From positions 1-28,388 of the forward strand of contig CAZIFL010000040.1 in NCBI GenBank assembly GCA_964539095.1: a stretch of 28,388 nucleotides of DNA, written 5' to 3'. Under the pieces are notes generated by a model, which was given only the letters and a program-made list of their open reading frames with translations, was not told the DNA's origin and did no database searches. Made by a program: the position numbers and the translations under genes. Shown in pieces: positions 7,115-14,738 of the stretch (positions are counted from its first letter, which is position 1; every line of letters begins with the position of its first letter). The DNA comes from DAIPKP01 sp964539095 (lineage in GTDB: Bacteria; Synergistota; Synergistia; Synergistales; Aminiphilaceae).

Positions 7115-8188
7115 TTACTCTGTGGCTGCATTGTTCTCGGGTTCTGCTTGAAGCTCCCTCCGTAGTATCGCCCCCATGGTCTGAAAATAGGTTACGTAAT
7201 CCTTGGGGAAGGGATCGAAGGAGATCACCCGGGCCCCTATGGCGGAGGCTACGGTCTCGGCGGTGCGCTTGTCGAACTGGGGCTGGGTGAAGATGGCCCG
7301 GATCTGCTCCTTCTGGGCGGTCTGGATAAGCTCCGAAAGTTCCTTCCCTTTAGGGGCCTTTCCCTCTCGCTCTACCGCCATTTGCTGCAGCCCGTAGGCA
7401 TGGCAGAAGTAGCCGTAGGCGGGGTGAAAGACCAGAAGCGTCCGCCCCTGCACGGGTTTGAGCACGCTCTGTAGATAGCCGTGGAGCACCTCCAGCTGAT
7501 CTACCAGAACTTCCGTGTTGGCGGCATAGGCCTCCTTTCGTAGGGGGTCCATCTCCTGGAACGCTTTCCCCATGGTGTGGGCCATGATGGCCATGTTCTG
7601 GGGGCTCAGCCATACGTGGGGATCGTACCCCTCCAGGCTCGGAAGATCATTCTCGTCATGATGTGCGTGACCTTCGTGATGCTGATGCTCCTGCTCATGG
7701 GCAGTTCCCTCCGCCTCGGGCAAGATTTCCTCTTTCTGATGTTCATGATCATGGGCGTGATCTTCGTGATCTTCGTGAGCATGGTTATCTCCATGATCCT
7801 CAGCGTGATCATGATGGTGGTGATGATCATGTTCCATCTGCCGCAGGGTAATTCCCGAAAGAAGAGGGACGATCCGAAGATGTTCTCCGGTTCCCCCTGC
7901 CCGGAGAAGATCCTTCTCAAGAGGAAGTCCGAGGTAGAAGAAGCAGGAACTCTGGGCCAGATCGCGAAGCTGTCCTGGCAGAGGGGTATAGGTATGGGGA
8001 TCCCGCCCCGGAGGGAGGAGGGCGTGCACTGTCACCGCATCTCCCCCGATCTGCTCAGCCAGAAACTGCAGGGGGGGAATGGCCACCGTCACGCTCAGGG
8101 GTTTTTCTTCCCCCCAAGCCCCCGTGCCAAAGGGGAGAAGAAAGAGCAGTCCCGCCATCCAAAGAAAAAGAGCCTTATGTCGTATCAT
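7115..8188 (-). CDS. znuA: zinc ABC transporter substrate-binding protein with His-rich loop
   Basis: The start is set by AGGAGGTG eight bases before the ATG. The 357-residue product has a signal peptide (about 1-26, ending TGAWG) and the cluster A-I metal-binding fold. Likely ligands are His65 (DPHTYTP), His191 (DPHVWLSP), His255 (FHPAYGYF) and Asp325 (SFDPFP). Between residues 120 and 177 lies a charged loop with 22 His, longer than in many relatives. Such loops in ZnuA proteins are thought to collect or sense zinc. It is the first gene of znuA-znuC-znuB and follows a candidate Zur-type palindrome. Confidence 0.95.
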   Translation of the reverse strand: MIRHKALFLWMAGLLFLLPFGTGAWGEEKPLSVTVAIPPLQFLAEQIGGDAVTVHALLPPGRDPHTYTPLPGQLRDLAQSSCFFYLGLPLEKDLLRAGGTGEHLRIVPLLSGITLRQMEHDHHHHHDHAEDHGDNHAHEDHEDHAHDHEHQKEEILPEAEGTAHEQEHQHHEGHAHHDENDLPSLEGYDPHVWLSPQNMAIMAHTMGKAFQEMDPLRKEAYAANTEVLVDQLEVLHGYLQSVLKPVQGRTLLVFHPAYGYFCHAYGLQQMAVEREGKAPKGKELSELIQTAQKEQIRAIFTQPQFDKRTAETVASAIGARVISFDPFPKDYVTYFQTMGAILRRELQAEPENNAATE

Positions 8189-8235
8189 TATATGTGCACC
8201 TCCTAAAGAAAATGTGTTGCTTTCGGAGAGAATAG

Positions 8236-8261
8236 CATATGTTAGATAAAAAGAACATATG
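8236..8261. promoter_or_regulatory. inverted repeat before znuA, candidate Zur-like operator
   Basis: CATATGTT and AACATATG form perfect 8-base arms around a ten-base AT-rich centre, about 48 bases upstream of the znuA start. No good -35/-10 pair could be placed, but TATGCT on the complement strand overlaps the left arm. The position suits zinc repression by a Fur-family protein. This is an inference, as the half-site is not a textbook Zur box. Confidence 0.5.
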
Positions 8262-8334
8262 GGTTCTCTTCCTGGTATCCCGGATATTCCCGATATCCCT
8301 GCGATCTCTTCGGGAGGGGCGGAAAAAGGTTCTC

Positions 8335-8997
8335 TTATTCCAATTTTTGCTGCTTCTCTCGGATTTTGCGCAGGAAGAGAAAAAAGAGCCCTGGCCCGAA
8401 GGAGAGTAGCGCCACGGAAAGCCCCGCCACGATGGCGCAGTAGGTTAAAAAGGGGGCGCAGCACTCCTGGCGATGCCGGGCCACCACGTGGCTGATCAGA
8501 GCAACCAGAATCTCCAGAATGCTCCCTCTAAGAAGCCAGGATGTAGCCCCGGAAAGAAAGGCCTCGGGATCTTTTTGCGAAAGATAGCGGTAGAAAAGGC
8601 ACCCCCACAAAAGCCAGAAGAGAACCGGAAGAATCAGAACGGGCCAGCTATAGAGCAGAGTCCCCCCCCGGGCCTCCCCCCAGATAAGCAGCCCCAGAGA
8701 GAGAACAAACCCCAGAAGAAGCAGCCCCATAGGGAGGGAGCCCAGAAGAGCGGCGGTAACAATGCTGCGTTGCCCTAGGGGGCGCCCTGCCTCCACCCGC
8801 ACAGGCACCAGTAGAAGCCCCCCCGCTCCGAGAAGCAGAGGAAGCAGCACCGTGAGGGCGAAGAAGAAGAGCAGTCCCCGGGAGGTTCTGGCATCGTCGA
8901 AGACCCCCACCCCCTCCCAGAGGATGAGCCCGAAGAGAAAGATCCCCAGCACGCAGATCCCGTAAAGCAGTATGGCAAGCAAACCCCAGCGTTTCAT
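8335..8997 (-). CDS. small polytopic membrane protein of unknown function
   Basis: The product has 220 residues with about six hydrophobic helices, a tract VARHRQECCAPFLTYCAIV before the last helix pair, and a basic C-terminal tail. I start at the second ATG (8997), because AAGGAGG lies eight bases before it and almost touches the first ATG at 9003. The gene follows the CPA2 antiporter after 47 bases on the same strand and is probably cotranscribed with it. The conserved-looking Arg/Cys tract suggests a real family, but I cannot name one or give a function. No catalytic motif is visible. Confidence 0.8.
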   Translation of the reverse strand: MKRWGLLAILLYGICVLGIFLFGLILWEGVGVFDDARTSRGLLFFFALTVLLPLLLGAGGLLLVPVRVEAGRPLGQRSIVTAALLGSLPMGLLLLGFVLSLGLLIWGEARGGTLLYSWPVLILPVLFWLLWGCLFYRYLSQKDPEAFLSGATSWLLRGSILEILVALISHVVARHRQECCAPFLTYCAIVAGLSVALLSFGPGLFFLFLRKIREKQQKLE

Positions 8998-9044
8998 CAG
9001 CATTTCCTCCTTGTTCTCAAGATCATCATGGCGCTACTCCCGTT

Positions 9045-11012
9045 TTACTCGCGCTTCTTCGAAAAGGTGCGGAGGAAGCGCTGGTTCTGTTCGTGGGTTC
9101 CCACCACCGCCAGGTAATCTTCGGGAAGAAGCTGAAAGGCGCCGTCGAGATTGGAGAAGAACTCCTCCCCTCGCTTTACCGCCACCACCGAGAGGCCGAA
9201 CTCCCGGCGTATGGCGGATTCCGCAAGGGTCTTTCCCCCGAGAGGGTTTTCTGGGTGGATGTAGAGCCACTCCAGCTGCAACAGATTACTGGCGTTGCGG
9301 AGATCCTGCAGGGCCTGATGCTCCGGCAGAACCTCCAGAGGATTCCAGGAGCTTAATCGTCGCAACGCTTCGATCTCCCGCAGCACCAGGGTGGCGGGGA
9401 GGTTGAGCTGCAGCAGGGTCTGCCGGGCCATCTCCAGCCCCGCCTCCAGCTCGGGGTTGATGATCCGGGTTACCCCGTGTCCTTCCAAAAGGCGGCACTC
9501 CTCGGGGCCCTCCCCTCGGGCGAGGATGGGGAGCCTTGGGTTGGCCTTTTTCACTCCCTTGACCACATCGAGAATGGCCATGCGTCCCGGAAGGGTCACC
9601 AGAAGAAGCCGGGCCCGCTCCACCCCCGCTGCCTGGAGCATTACGTTTTGTCCGGGGTCGCCGTAGAGCAGCCGGAGCCCTTCCTTCTGCTCCCGGAGAA
9701 AGGTGGCGTGGTGGGGTTCGATGATTACGTAGGGGTGCTCCAGGCTCTGTAGCACCACCCCCACCCGGGCCCCCAGAGATCCCCCTCCGGCGATGATCAC
9801 GTGGTTGGTAAGATCCGGAGCTGCAAGGATCATGGTAGCGGCCCTGGGGGAACTGCGGAGCTTTTTGATCAGGCGGTAGGCGGGGGCGGTGAGCCCCGTA
9901 GCGAGGGGCCCTAAAAGCATGGAGAGCACCACCACACTCAGGGCGGTGGCGTAGACCGTCTGATCCAGAGCCCCGGATTCCAGGCCATGCTGTAGCACGA
10001 TGAAGGCGATCTCCGAAATGGGGAACATTCCCAGAAACATGGCCAGGGGGATCACGTTGCGGTATCCGAAGAGCCGCCCGGTGCCTCCCAGAATAAGCCC
10101 CTTCGCAAGAAGCACCCCTCCCAGAAGAAGCCCCACGGTTTTGAGATGGCTCACGAGAAAAAGAGGATCCAGAAGCATGCCGATGGAGACGAAGAAGAGC
10201 AGCCCGAAGAGATCCCGCACGGGAATCAGGTCGTTCAGGGCTGCCCGGCCGTAGTCGGATTCGCTCAGCACCAGCCCCGCAAGAAAGGCTCCGAAGGCAA
10301 AGGAGAGATCCAGCTTGTAGGTGAGATACCCCACCCCCAGGCCGATCCCCGTGACGGCAAGGACGAAAAGCTCTCGGGATTCCCACTTTGCCACGTGTTG
10401 CATGAGCCTGGGGAGGATCTGGGCCCCGCCGAAGAGCATGGCCCCCACTACGAGAAGCACCTTCCCCAGGGGAAAGAGAACGCTTCCCAGAGATATCCCC
10501 GAGGCGTTCATGTTCATGAGGATCACCATGAGGGGGATCACCATGATGTCCTGCACGATGGACATTCCCAGCATAACCTGGCTGGAGAGGGTTCCCATCT
10601 GCCCCCGGGAGGAGAGGGTTTTCAGAATCACCGCGGTACTGGAGGAGACCATGGCGGTGGCGAACCAGAGGATAGCGAGAACGTTCCATCCCATAACGTG
10701 TCCCAGGCCGTAGCAGACCAGAAGGGTGAGGGCGATCTGAAGAACCGTCCCCCCCAGAGCGATCTTGCGAAGCGGTTTCAGGCTTTTAAGAGAAAACTCC
10801 AACCCTAGGGAGAAGAGCAACAGGGCCACTCCGATCTCCGCAAGCTGTTCCACCTCGGCGATCTCCGAGACCGTGATCCCCCCGGTGAAGGGCCCCACGG
10901 CGATTCCCGCCAGAATGTACCCGATAATGAGAGGCTGGTTGAGTCGCCGGGCCACAAGCCCCCCAAGAAGCCCCGCAAGAACGATGATAATCAGATCTGT
11001 GGCGATACCCAT
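9045..11012 (-). CDS. CPA2-family monovalent cation:proton antiporter with RCK domain
   Basis: This 655-residue protein has the KefB/KefC architecture. About twelve membrane helices (residues 1-385, starting with an N-terminal LNQPLIIGYILAGIAVGPF) are followed by a TrkA-N/RCK nucleotide-binding domain (about 405-520, with HVIIAGGGSLGARVG) and a TrkA-C domain (about 565-645). The helix stretch LLLFSLGLEFSLKSL is typical of CPA2 exchangers. It should exchange K+ or Na+ for protons across the inner membrane, gated by a nucleotide or other ligand at the RCK domain. AAGGAGG lies upstream of the ATG. The glutathione-adduct control of E. coli KefC should not be assumed here. Confidence 0.92.
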   Translation of the reverse strand: MGIATDLIIIVLAGLLGGLVARRLNQPLIIGYILAGIAVGPFTGGITVSEIAEVEQLAEIGVALLLFSLGLEFSLKSLKPLRKIALGGTVLQIALTLLVCYGLGHVMGWNVLAILWFATAMVSSSTAVILKTLSSRGQMGTLSSQVMLGMSIVQDIMVIPLMVILMNMNASGISLGSVLFPLGKVLLVVGAMLFGGAQILPRLMQHVAKWESRELFVLAVTGIGLGVGYLTYKLDLSFAFGAFLAGLVLSESDYGRAALNDLIPVRDLFGLLFFVSIGMLLDPLFLVSHLKTVGLLLGGVLLAKGLILGGTGRLFGYRNVIPLAMFLGMFPISEIAFIVLQHGLESGALDQTVYATALSVVVLSMLLGPLATGLTAPAYRLIKKLRSSPRAATMILAAPDLTNHVIIAGGGSLGARVGVVLQSLEHPYVIIEPHHATFLREQKEGLRLLYGDPGQNVMLQAAGVERARLLLVTLPGRMAILDVVKGVKKANPRLPILARGEGPEECRLLEGHGVTRIINPELEAGLEMARQTLLQLNLPATLVLREIEALRRLSSWNPLEVLPEHQALQDLRNASNLLQLEWLYIHPENPLGGKTLAESAIRREFGLSVVAVKRGEEFFSNLDGAFQLLPEDYLAVVGTHEQNQRFLRTFSKKRE

Positions 11013-11512
11013 GAAGTGCCTCCTTGGATGTGTATTCTTGGGGTAGATTTTCTTTATGAAGAGAAAGGGCCCCTCAAGATTTGAGTCCCCGGCAGAAATG
11101 TCAAAAGTTGTGAAATTCTTAAAAGTCGCGAAGGTCCCGAAAACCCTGGTTTTTTCGGATAAAGAAGTACTTCGTAAAGAAGTATAATGCTGTTTCGATG
11201 TTTTTGTCGAGGAATTCGGGGTTTACGAAAAAGGAATAGCATACTATTCTTGATAGTGGGGGAGTGTGCGAAGCCTTAGTTCTTTTCTCGGAGAACCTCT
11301 TCTCAGTTTTTTCTATCCTCTGTTCGCTTTCTTGTCTTTTCTTCGTTACCGCACAGTCCTGCACGGAATTATTGCGGCTTTGCCGGAAGGGTGGAACCTC
11401 CCGAAGGCTGTTTTCGAGAAGTCCCCGGGTTGTGCCCTGAAGGTGTTGTGAGATGTTGCGGAAAGCTGGCGAGGTTCTCTATGTTTACTATGTTCACGAG
11501 AGGAGATTGCGC
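11013..11512. other. 500-base region without a gene between divergent transcription units
   Basis: No coding frame here has coding character. Visible items are an inverted repeat CCGAAAA...TTTTCGG near 11138-11159, a perfect palindrome GAAGTACTTC with a nearby repeat of AAAGAAGTA (about 11161-11184), a TATAAT (11183-11188) without a good -35, and a weak hairpin GAGAA/TTCTC (11291-11304) followed by six Ts that could attenuate. A TTGACA on the complement strand (11099-11104) is a possible -35 for the antiporter gene. If 11183 is the -10 for the next gene, its leader is about 320 bases long. Confidence 0.5.
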
Positions 11513-13147
11513 ATGAACACGCTTTTTTCGATTCCCCGTCCCGAAAACGAACCGGTTCTCTCCTACGCTCCGGGTACTCCCGAGCGGCGGCAGATCAGGG
11601 AGGCTCTGAAGAGTCTCAAGGAAAAGCCCCTCGACATTCCTCTTATCATCGGGGGTAAAGAAGTTCGTACGGGAGATCTCGGAGAGGTTCGCCTCCCCCA
11701 CGATCACGGGCAGGTGGTGGCTACCTATCACAAGGCGGGGCCCCAAGAGGTGGCGGCGGCGGTGGCTTCCTGCGGTGAAGCCTGGAAGATCTGGTCCCTT
11801 CTCCCCTGGGAAGAGCGGGGGGCGGTCTTTATGAAGGCTGCGGAGCTTCTGGCGGGGGAGCGGCGGGCTCTGGTGAATGCCGCCACCATGCTGGGACAGA
11901 GCAAAACGGTGCATCAGTCCGAGATCGATGCGGTCTGCGAGCTGGTGGATTTCCTGAAGTTTAACGTTTATTTTATGCAGCAGATCTACGCCACCCAGCC
12001 GGATCAGTCCCGGGGGGTGTGGAACCGTATGGATTACCGCCCTCTGGAGGGATTCATCTTTGCGGTGAGCCCCTTCAACTTTACCTCCATCGGAGGCAAT
12101 CTCGCCTCGGCCCCCGCCCTTATGGGAAATACGGTGCTCTGGAAGCCTGCCTCCACTGGAGTGCTCTCGGCCTATGAAATTATGCGGATCTTTCTGGATG
12201 CGGGGCTTCCTCCGGGGGTGATCAACTTCCTTCCCGGGGATTCCCGGATTATGGGGGATGCGGTGCTCTCCTCTCCCGAGCTGGGGGCGGTGAACTTCAC
12301 CGGCTCCGAGGGGGCCTTCCGGCAGATCTGGAAGAGCGTGGCTTCTCATATGGATACATACCGCAACTATCCCCGGGTGGTGGGGGAGACCGGAGGAAAG
12401 GATTTTGCGGTGGTCCACGGCTCCGCAGATATTGCCGCCACCGCCACGGCGCTGATTCGAGGAGCCTTCGAGTATCAGGGGCAGAAGTGTTCTGCCACCT
12501 CCCGGGCCTACGTGGCGGCCTCCCTCTGGGAGCCTCTTCTGGAGGAGATGCGGCGACAGCTTGCCCGGGTAACCCTGGGGGATATCGAGGATTTCTCCCA
12601 CTTCATGGGGGCCCTCATCGACGAGAAGGCCTTCCGGCGGGTGCAATCCTTTCTGAAGGCTGCTGCAGAGAGTGCCCAGGTGGAGCTTCTCTGGGGAGGC
12701 AAGGCGGAGGATGGCAAGGGATACTTTGTGGAGCCCACCATCTTCCGCACCAAGGATCCCCAGTTCCTCCTCATGGAGGAGGAGATCTTCGGCCCTGTTC
12801 TTACGGTGTATGTCTTTGAGGATGAGCGCTACGAGGAGGTGCTACACCTCTGCAACGAGACCTCCCCCTACGGGCTTACCGGGGGAATCTTCGCTCTGGA
12901 TCGCTGTGCCGTGGAACGGAGTGCGGAGATTCTGCGCTACGCCGCAGGAAACTTCTACATCAACGACAAGACCACCGGCGCCGTGGTGGGGCAGCAGCCC
13001 TTCGGAGGGGGGCGGGCCTCGGGGACCAACGACAAGGCGGGGTCCATGCACAACCTTCTCCGGTGGACCTCCATCCGGACCATCAAAGAAAATTTTACCC
13101 CTCCCAAGGATTTTGCCTATCCCTACATGGCGAAGGAGGAAGAATAA
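11513..13147 (+). CDS. pruA: L-glutamate gamma-semialdehyde (1-pyrroline-5-carboxylate) dehydrogenase
   Basis: This 544-residue aldehyde dehydrogenase oxidises glutamate semialdehyde to glutamate with NAD, the second step of proline breakdown. The catalytic Cys is at about residue 326 (YQGQKCSATSRAY) and the general-base Glu at about 292 (VVGETGGKDF). NPARP-like tail motifs appear as QQPFGGGRASGTNDKAG. Length and the motif FAVSPFNFTSIGGNL match the stand-alone P5C dehydrogenases related to ALDH4A1, not the bifunctional PutA. I start at 11513, where GAGGAG lies seven bases before the ATG, and not at an upstream ATG without a site. No proline dehydrogenase is in the window. Confidence 0.93.
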   Translation: MNTLFSIPRPENEPVLSYAPGTPERRQIREALKSLKEKPLDIPLIIGGKEVRTGDLGEVRLPHDHGQVVATYHKAGPQEVAAAVASCGEAWKIWSLLPWEERGAVFMKAAELLAGERRALVNAATMLGQSKTVHQSEIDAVCELVDFLKFNVYFMQQIYATQPDQSRGVWNRMDYRPLEGFIFAVSPFNFTSIGGNLASAPALMGNTVLWKPASTGVLSAYEIMRIFLDAGLPPGVINFLPGDSRIMGDAVLSSPELGAVNFTGSEGAFRQIWKSVASHMDTYRNYPRVVGETGGKDFAVVHGSADIAATATALIRGAFEYQGQKCSATSRAYVAASLWEPLLEEMRRQLARVTLGDIEDFSHFMGALIDEKAFRRVQSFLKAAAESAQVELLWGGKAEDGKGYFVEPTIFRTKDPQFLLMEEEIFGPVLTVYVFEDERYEEVLHLCNETSPYGLTGGIFALDRCAVERSAEILRYAAGNFYINDKTTGAVVGQQPFGGGRASGTNDKAGSMHNLLRWTSIRTIKENFTPPKDFAYPYMAKEEE

Positions 13148-13192
13148 CAGCGGAGAGAGCCGAAAAGGTTTCATGCGGTAAACTCGCAAAGG

Positions 13193-13222
13193 TTACGAAA
13201 AAATGCCAAGTAACGGTATAAT
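13193..13222 (+). promoter_or_regulatory. candidate promoter of the PAS / pseudokinase gene cluster
   Basis: TTACGA (13193-13198), an 18-base spacer and a perfect TATAAT (13217-13222) lie 37 bases before the ATG at 13259. The -10 is strong, the -35 moderate. The context GTATAATGCTG is identical to that at 11182-11192 upstream of pruA. Confidence 0.55.
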
Positions 13223-13258
13223 GCTGGGGAGAGGGGCTTTTACTGGGGAGGGAAGATC

Positions 13259-14392
13259 ATGCCGGGAGATGTGTCTCGTATCCGTAGAAAGAAGGGTTCC
13301 CCCGGAGCTGTGGCAAAGAGTGCCGCCAAGGTTCCGGAAGAAGGGGAGAAGCTGCGCTCCTCTTCCGAAGAGGAGGCTTCCGAGGGGTTTGGAGGAAAAA
13401 ACACCCTCTCTCCCCATTACTTTTCCCGCTCCGGCTTGCTGGGGGATATCATGGAAAAGCTCCCCCTGGGGATTATGGGGAGAGACATCACCGGAGGAGG
13501 ACGGTACGTCTTCTGGAATGTTTTTATGGAAGAACTTACCGGAATTTCCCGCAAGCGCATACTTCATTCCTCCGGGGAGTCCGTTCTCCCCCGGGAGCTT
13601 CAGGACCTTTTTCAGGAGCAGGATGCTCAAGTGGTTCGGGAGGAGCGCTCTCTGGATTGCGGTATGGTCCCCTTTCCCGGGGTTCCGGGGGTGCGGATTC
13701 ACATGGTGAAGATTCTCTTCCGGGAGGGGCATACAGGGCACCAGCTGGTGGTAAGTCTTTTACAGGACCTCTCCCGTCAGGCCGCTCTGGAGGGGCGTCT
13801 GCGCCACGCGGAGCGTTCCTTGGGGGTGCTCCGGGAACATGCCGAGCGGCTTGGCCGTATTCTTCGGGGTGTAGCGGAGCAGAGCCGGGAGAAGGGGCCC
13901 CTGCATGACCAGCTTTCCCAGGCTCTCGGGCTTATGGCCAAAATCGAGGGATTCCAGGGAGCCCCAGAAGAGGGTTCCCCGCACATGCTGGAAAAGTCCG
14001 GAGAGGGTTCCTTCAAGGACCCTCTACCGGAGGTCTTTCTTTTGGAGCGGGATGCCACGGTGCGGGCTTTCGCTCTTCGAACGCTTCAGTGGGAGCAGTG
14101 GCCGGTGCATACGGCGGAGAATCTTGAAGAGCTTATCAAGCTAAAGGAAGAAAAAAACCCTGAAAAGGGGCTCTTTCTCCTCGGATATGAAGATCTTGAT
14201 CTCCCCCGGGGATTGCCCGGGAGGGTGGTGGTTCTCCGGGGGGAGGGAATCCCCCGGGAGACTCTGGAGGAGTGCCGCAAGCGTGGGTACGGACTCTGTC
14301 CCAAGCCCTTTGCGGCATGGGAGCTTCTGGAGAGCCTTCGGCGATCCGCCGCGATGGTACCCCAGGCGGGGGCGAAGGGGAGGGCCGGATAA
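13259..14392 (+). CDS. PAS-domain protein with degenerate receiver domain, no kinase
   Basis: This 377-residue protein has a charged N-terminal 50 residues, then a PAS-like domain (about 62-172, with PLGIMGRDITG and FWNVFMEELTGISR) and a coiled coil (about 172-212) where a histidine kinase would usually follow. Instead there is a response-regulator-like fold (about 257-362). The fold is recognisable from VFLLERD, the Ala/Gly helix pattern and the late CPKPFAAWELLESL with its Lys-Pro pair. The phospho-acceptor Asp position falls in LFLLGY, where Gly stands, and the acidic pair is Glu-Arg, so phosphorylation is unlikely. GGGAGGG precedes the ATG. It is the first gene of a close four-gene cluster and may be a sensor or adaptor for the pseudokinase protein downstream. 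Confidence 0.8.
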   Translation: MPGDVSRIRRKKGSPGAVAKSAAKVPEEGEKLRSSSEEEASEGFGGKNTLSPHYFSRSGLLGDIMEKLPLGIMGRDITGGGRYVFWNVFMEELTGISRKRILHSSGESVLPRELQDLFQEQDAQVVREERSLDCGMVPFPGVPGVRIHMVKILFREGHTGHQLVVSLLQDLSRQAALEGRLRHAERSLGVLREHAERLGRILRGVAEQSREKGPLHDQLSQALGLMAKIEGFQGAPEEGSPHMLEKSGEGSFKDPLPEVFLLERDATVRAFALRTLQWEQWPVHTAENLEELIKLKEEKNPEKGLFLLGYEDLDLPRGLPGRVVVLRGEGIPRETLEECRKRGYGLCPKPFAAWELLESLRRSAAMVPQAGAKGRAG

Positions 14393-14456
14393 TCACTGTA
14401 TTTCAGTAGCATCTGCAAAACCTGTAGATAACGCGAACATTCAGGGGGGGAAAGGC

Positions 14457-14738
14457 GTGCGAATACTTTTTGGGGGAAAAGTTTTTGAACGGTTATGGAA
14501 GTATGTTGAATCAATCTTTTTGGAAGATGGACTCCTTACGGCGGCGGCCTCTCCCGGGGTGCTTCCTCTTGTTCGGCCATGCCCCCTCTGCCATGAGAAT
14601 CTTCGGGAGCAGCCACTCTACGGTTCCCAGAGGAGAGTGTCGTATGGAGCCGTCAATGTGCAGTGTCTTATGGCGGGGGAGGCTCTGCCCTCCCGTCTTG
14701 TCATGCCTGATATGGAACAAGGAGGAGTCGTCTCTTGA
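14457..14738 (+). CDS. small protein with CPLC motif, coupled to the pseudokinase gene
   Basis: The 93-codon frame starts with GTG after GGGGGGGAAAGG. Codon choice matches the neighbours (mostly G or C in third positions in the second half). The product begins VRILFGGKVFERLWKYVES and carries one zinc-ribbon-like half motif, PCPLCHEN, in its middle. Its TGA stop overlaps the TTG start of the next gene by two bases, the best sign that it is translated. I do not recognise the family. The next protein also starts with a Cys-rich zinc ribbon, so the two may contact each other. A remnant of a longer gene is the alternative. Confidence 0.6.
   Translation: MRILFGGKVFERLWKYVESIFLEDGLLTAAASPGVLPLVRPCPLCHENLREQPLYGSQRRVSYGAVNVQCLMAGEALPSRLVMPDMEQGGVVS

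Noticed and set aside
7577..8206. A rightward Met/Val/Ile-rich frame resembling a membrane protein
   Set aside because: It is the complement of the His/Asp-rich loop of ZnuA; repeated CAT/GAT codons read backwards give hydrophobic codons.
9286..10689. A 467-codon leftward frame within the antiporter gene
   Set aside because: Same strand, other frame; Pro/Arg/Gly-rich composition without any motif, while the antiporter frame is intact throughout.
11369..12646. A 425-codon leftward frame opposite the P5C dehydrogenase gene
   Set aside because: It is the antisense shadow of an intact, recognisable enzyme in GC-rich DNA, where stop codons are rare on the other strand.
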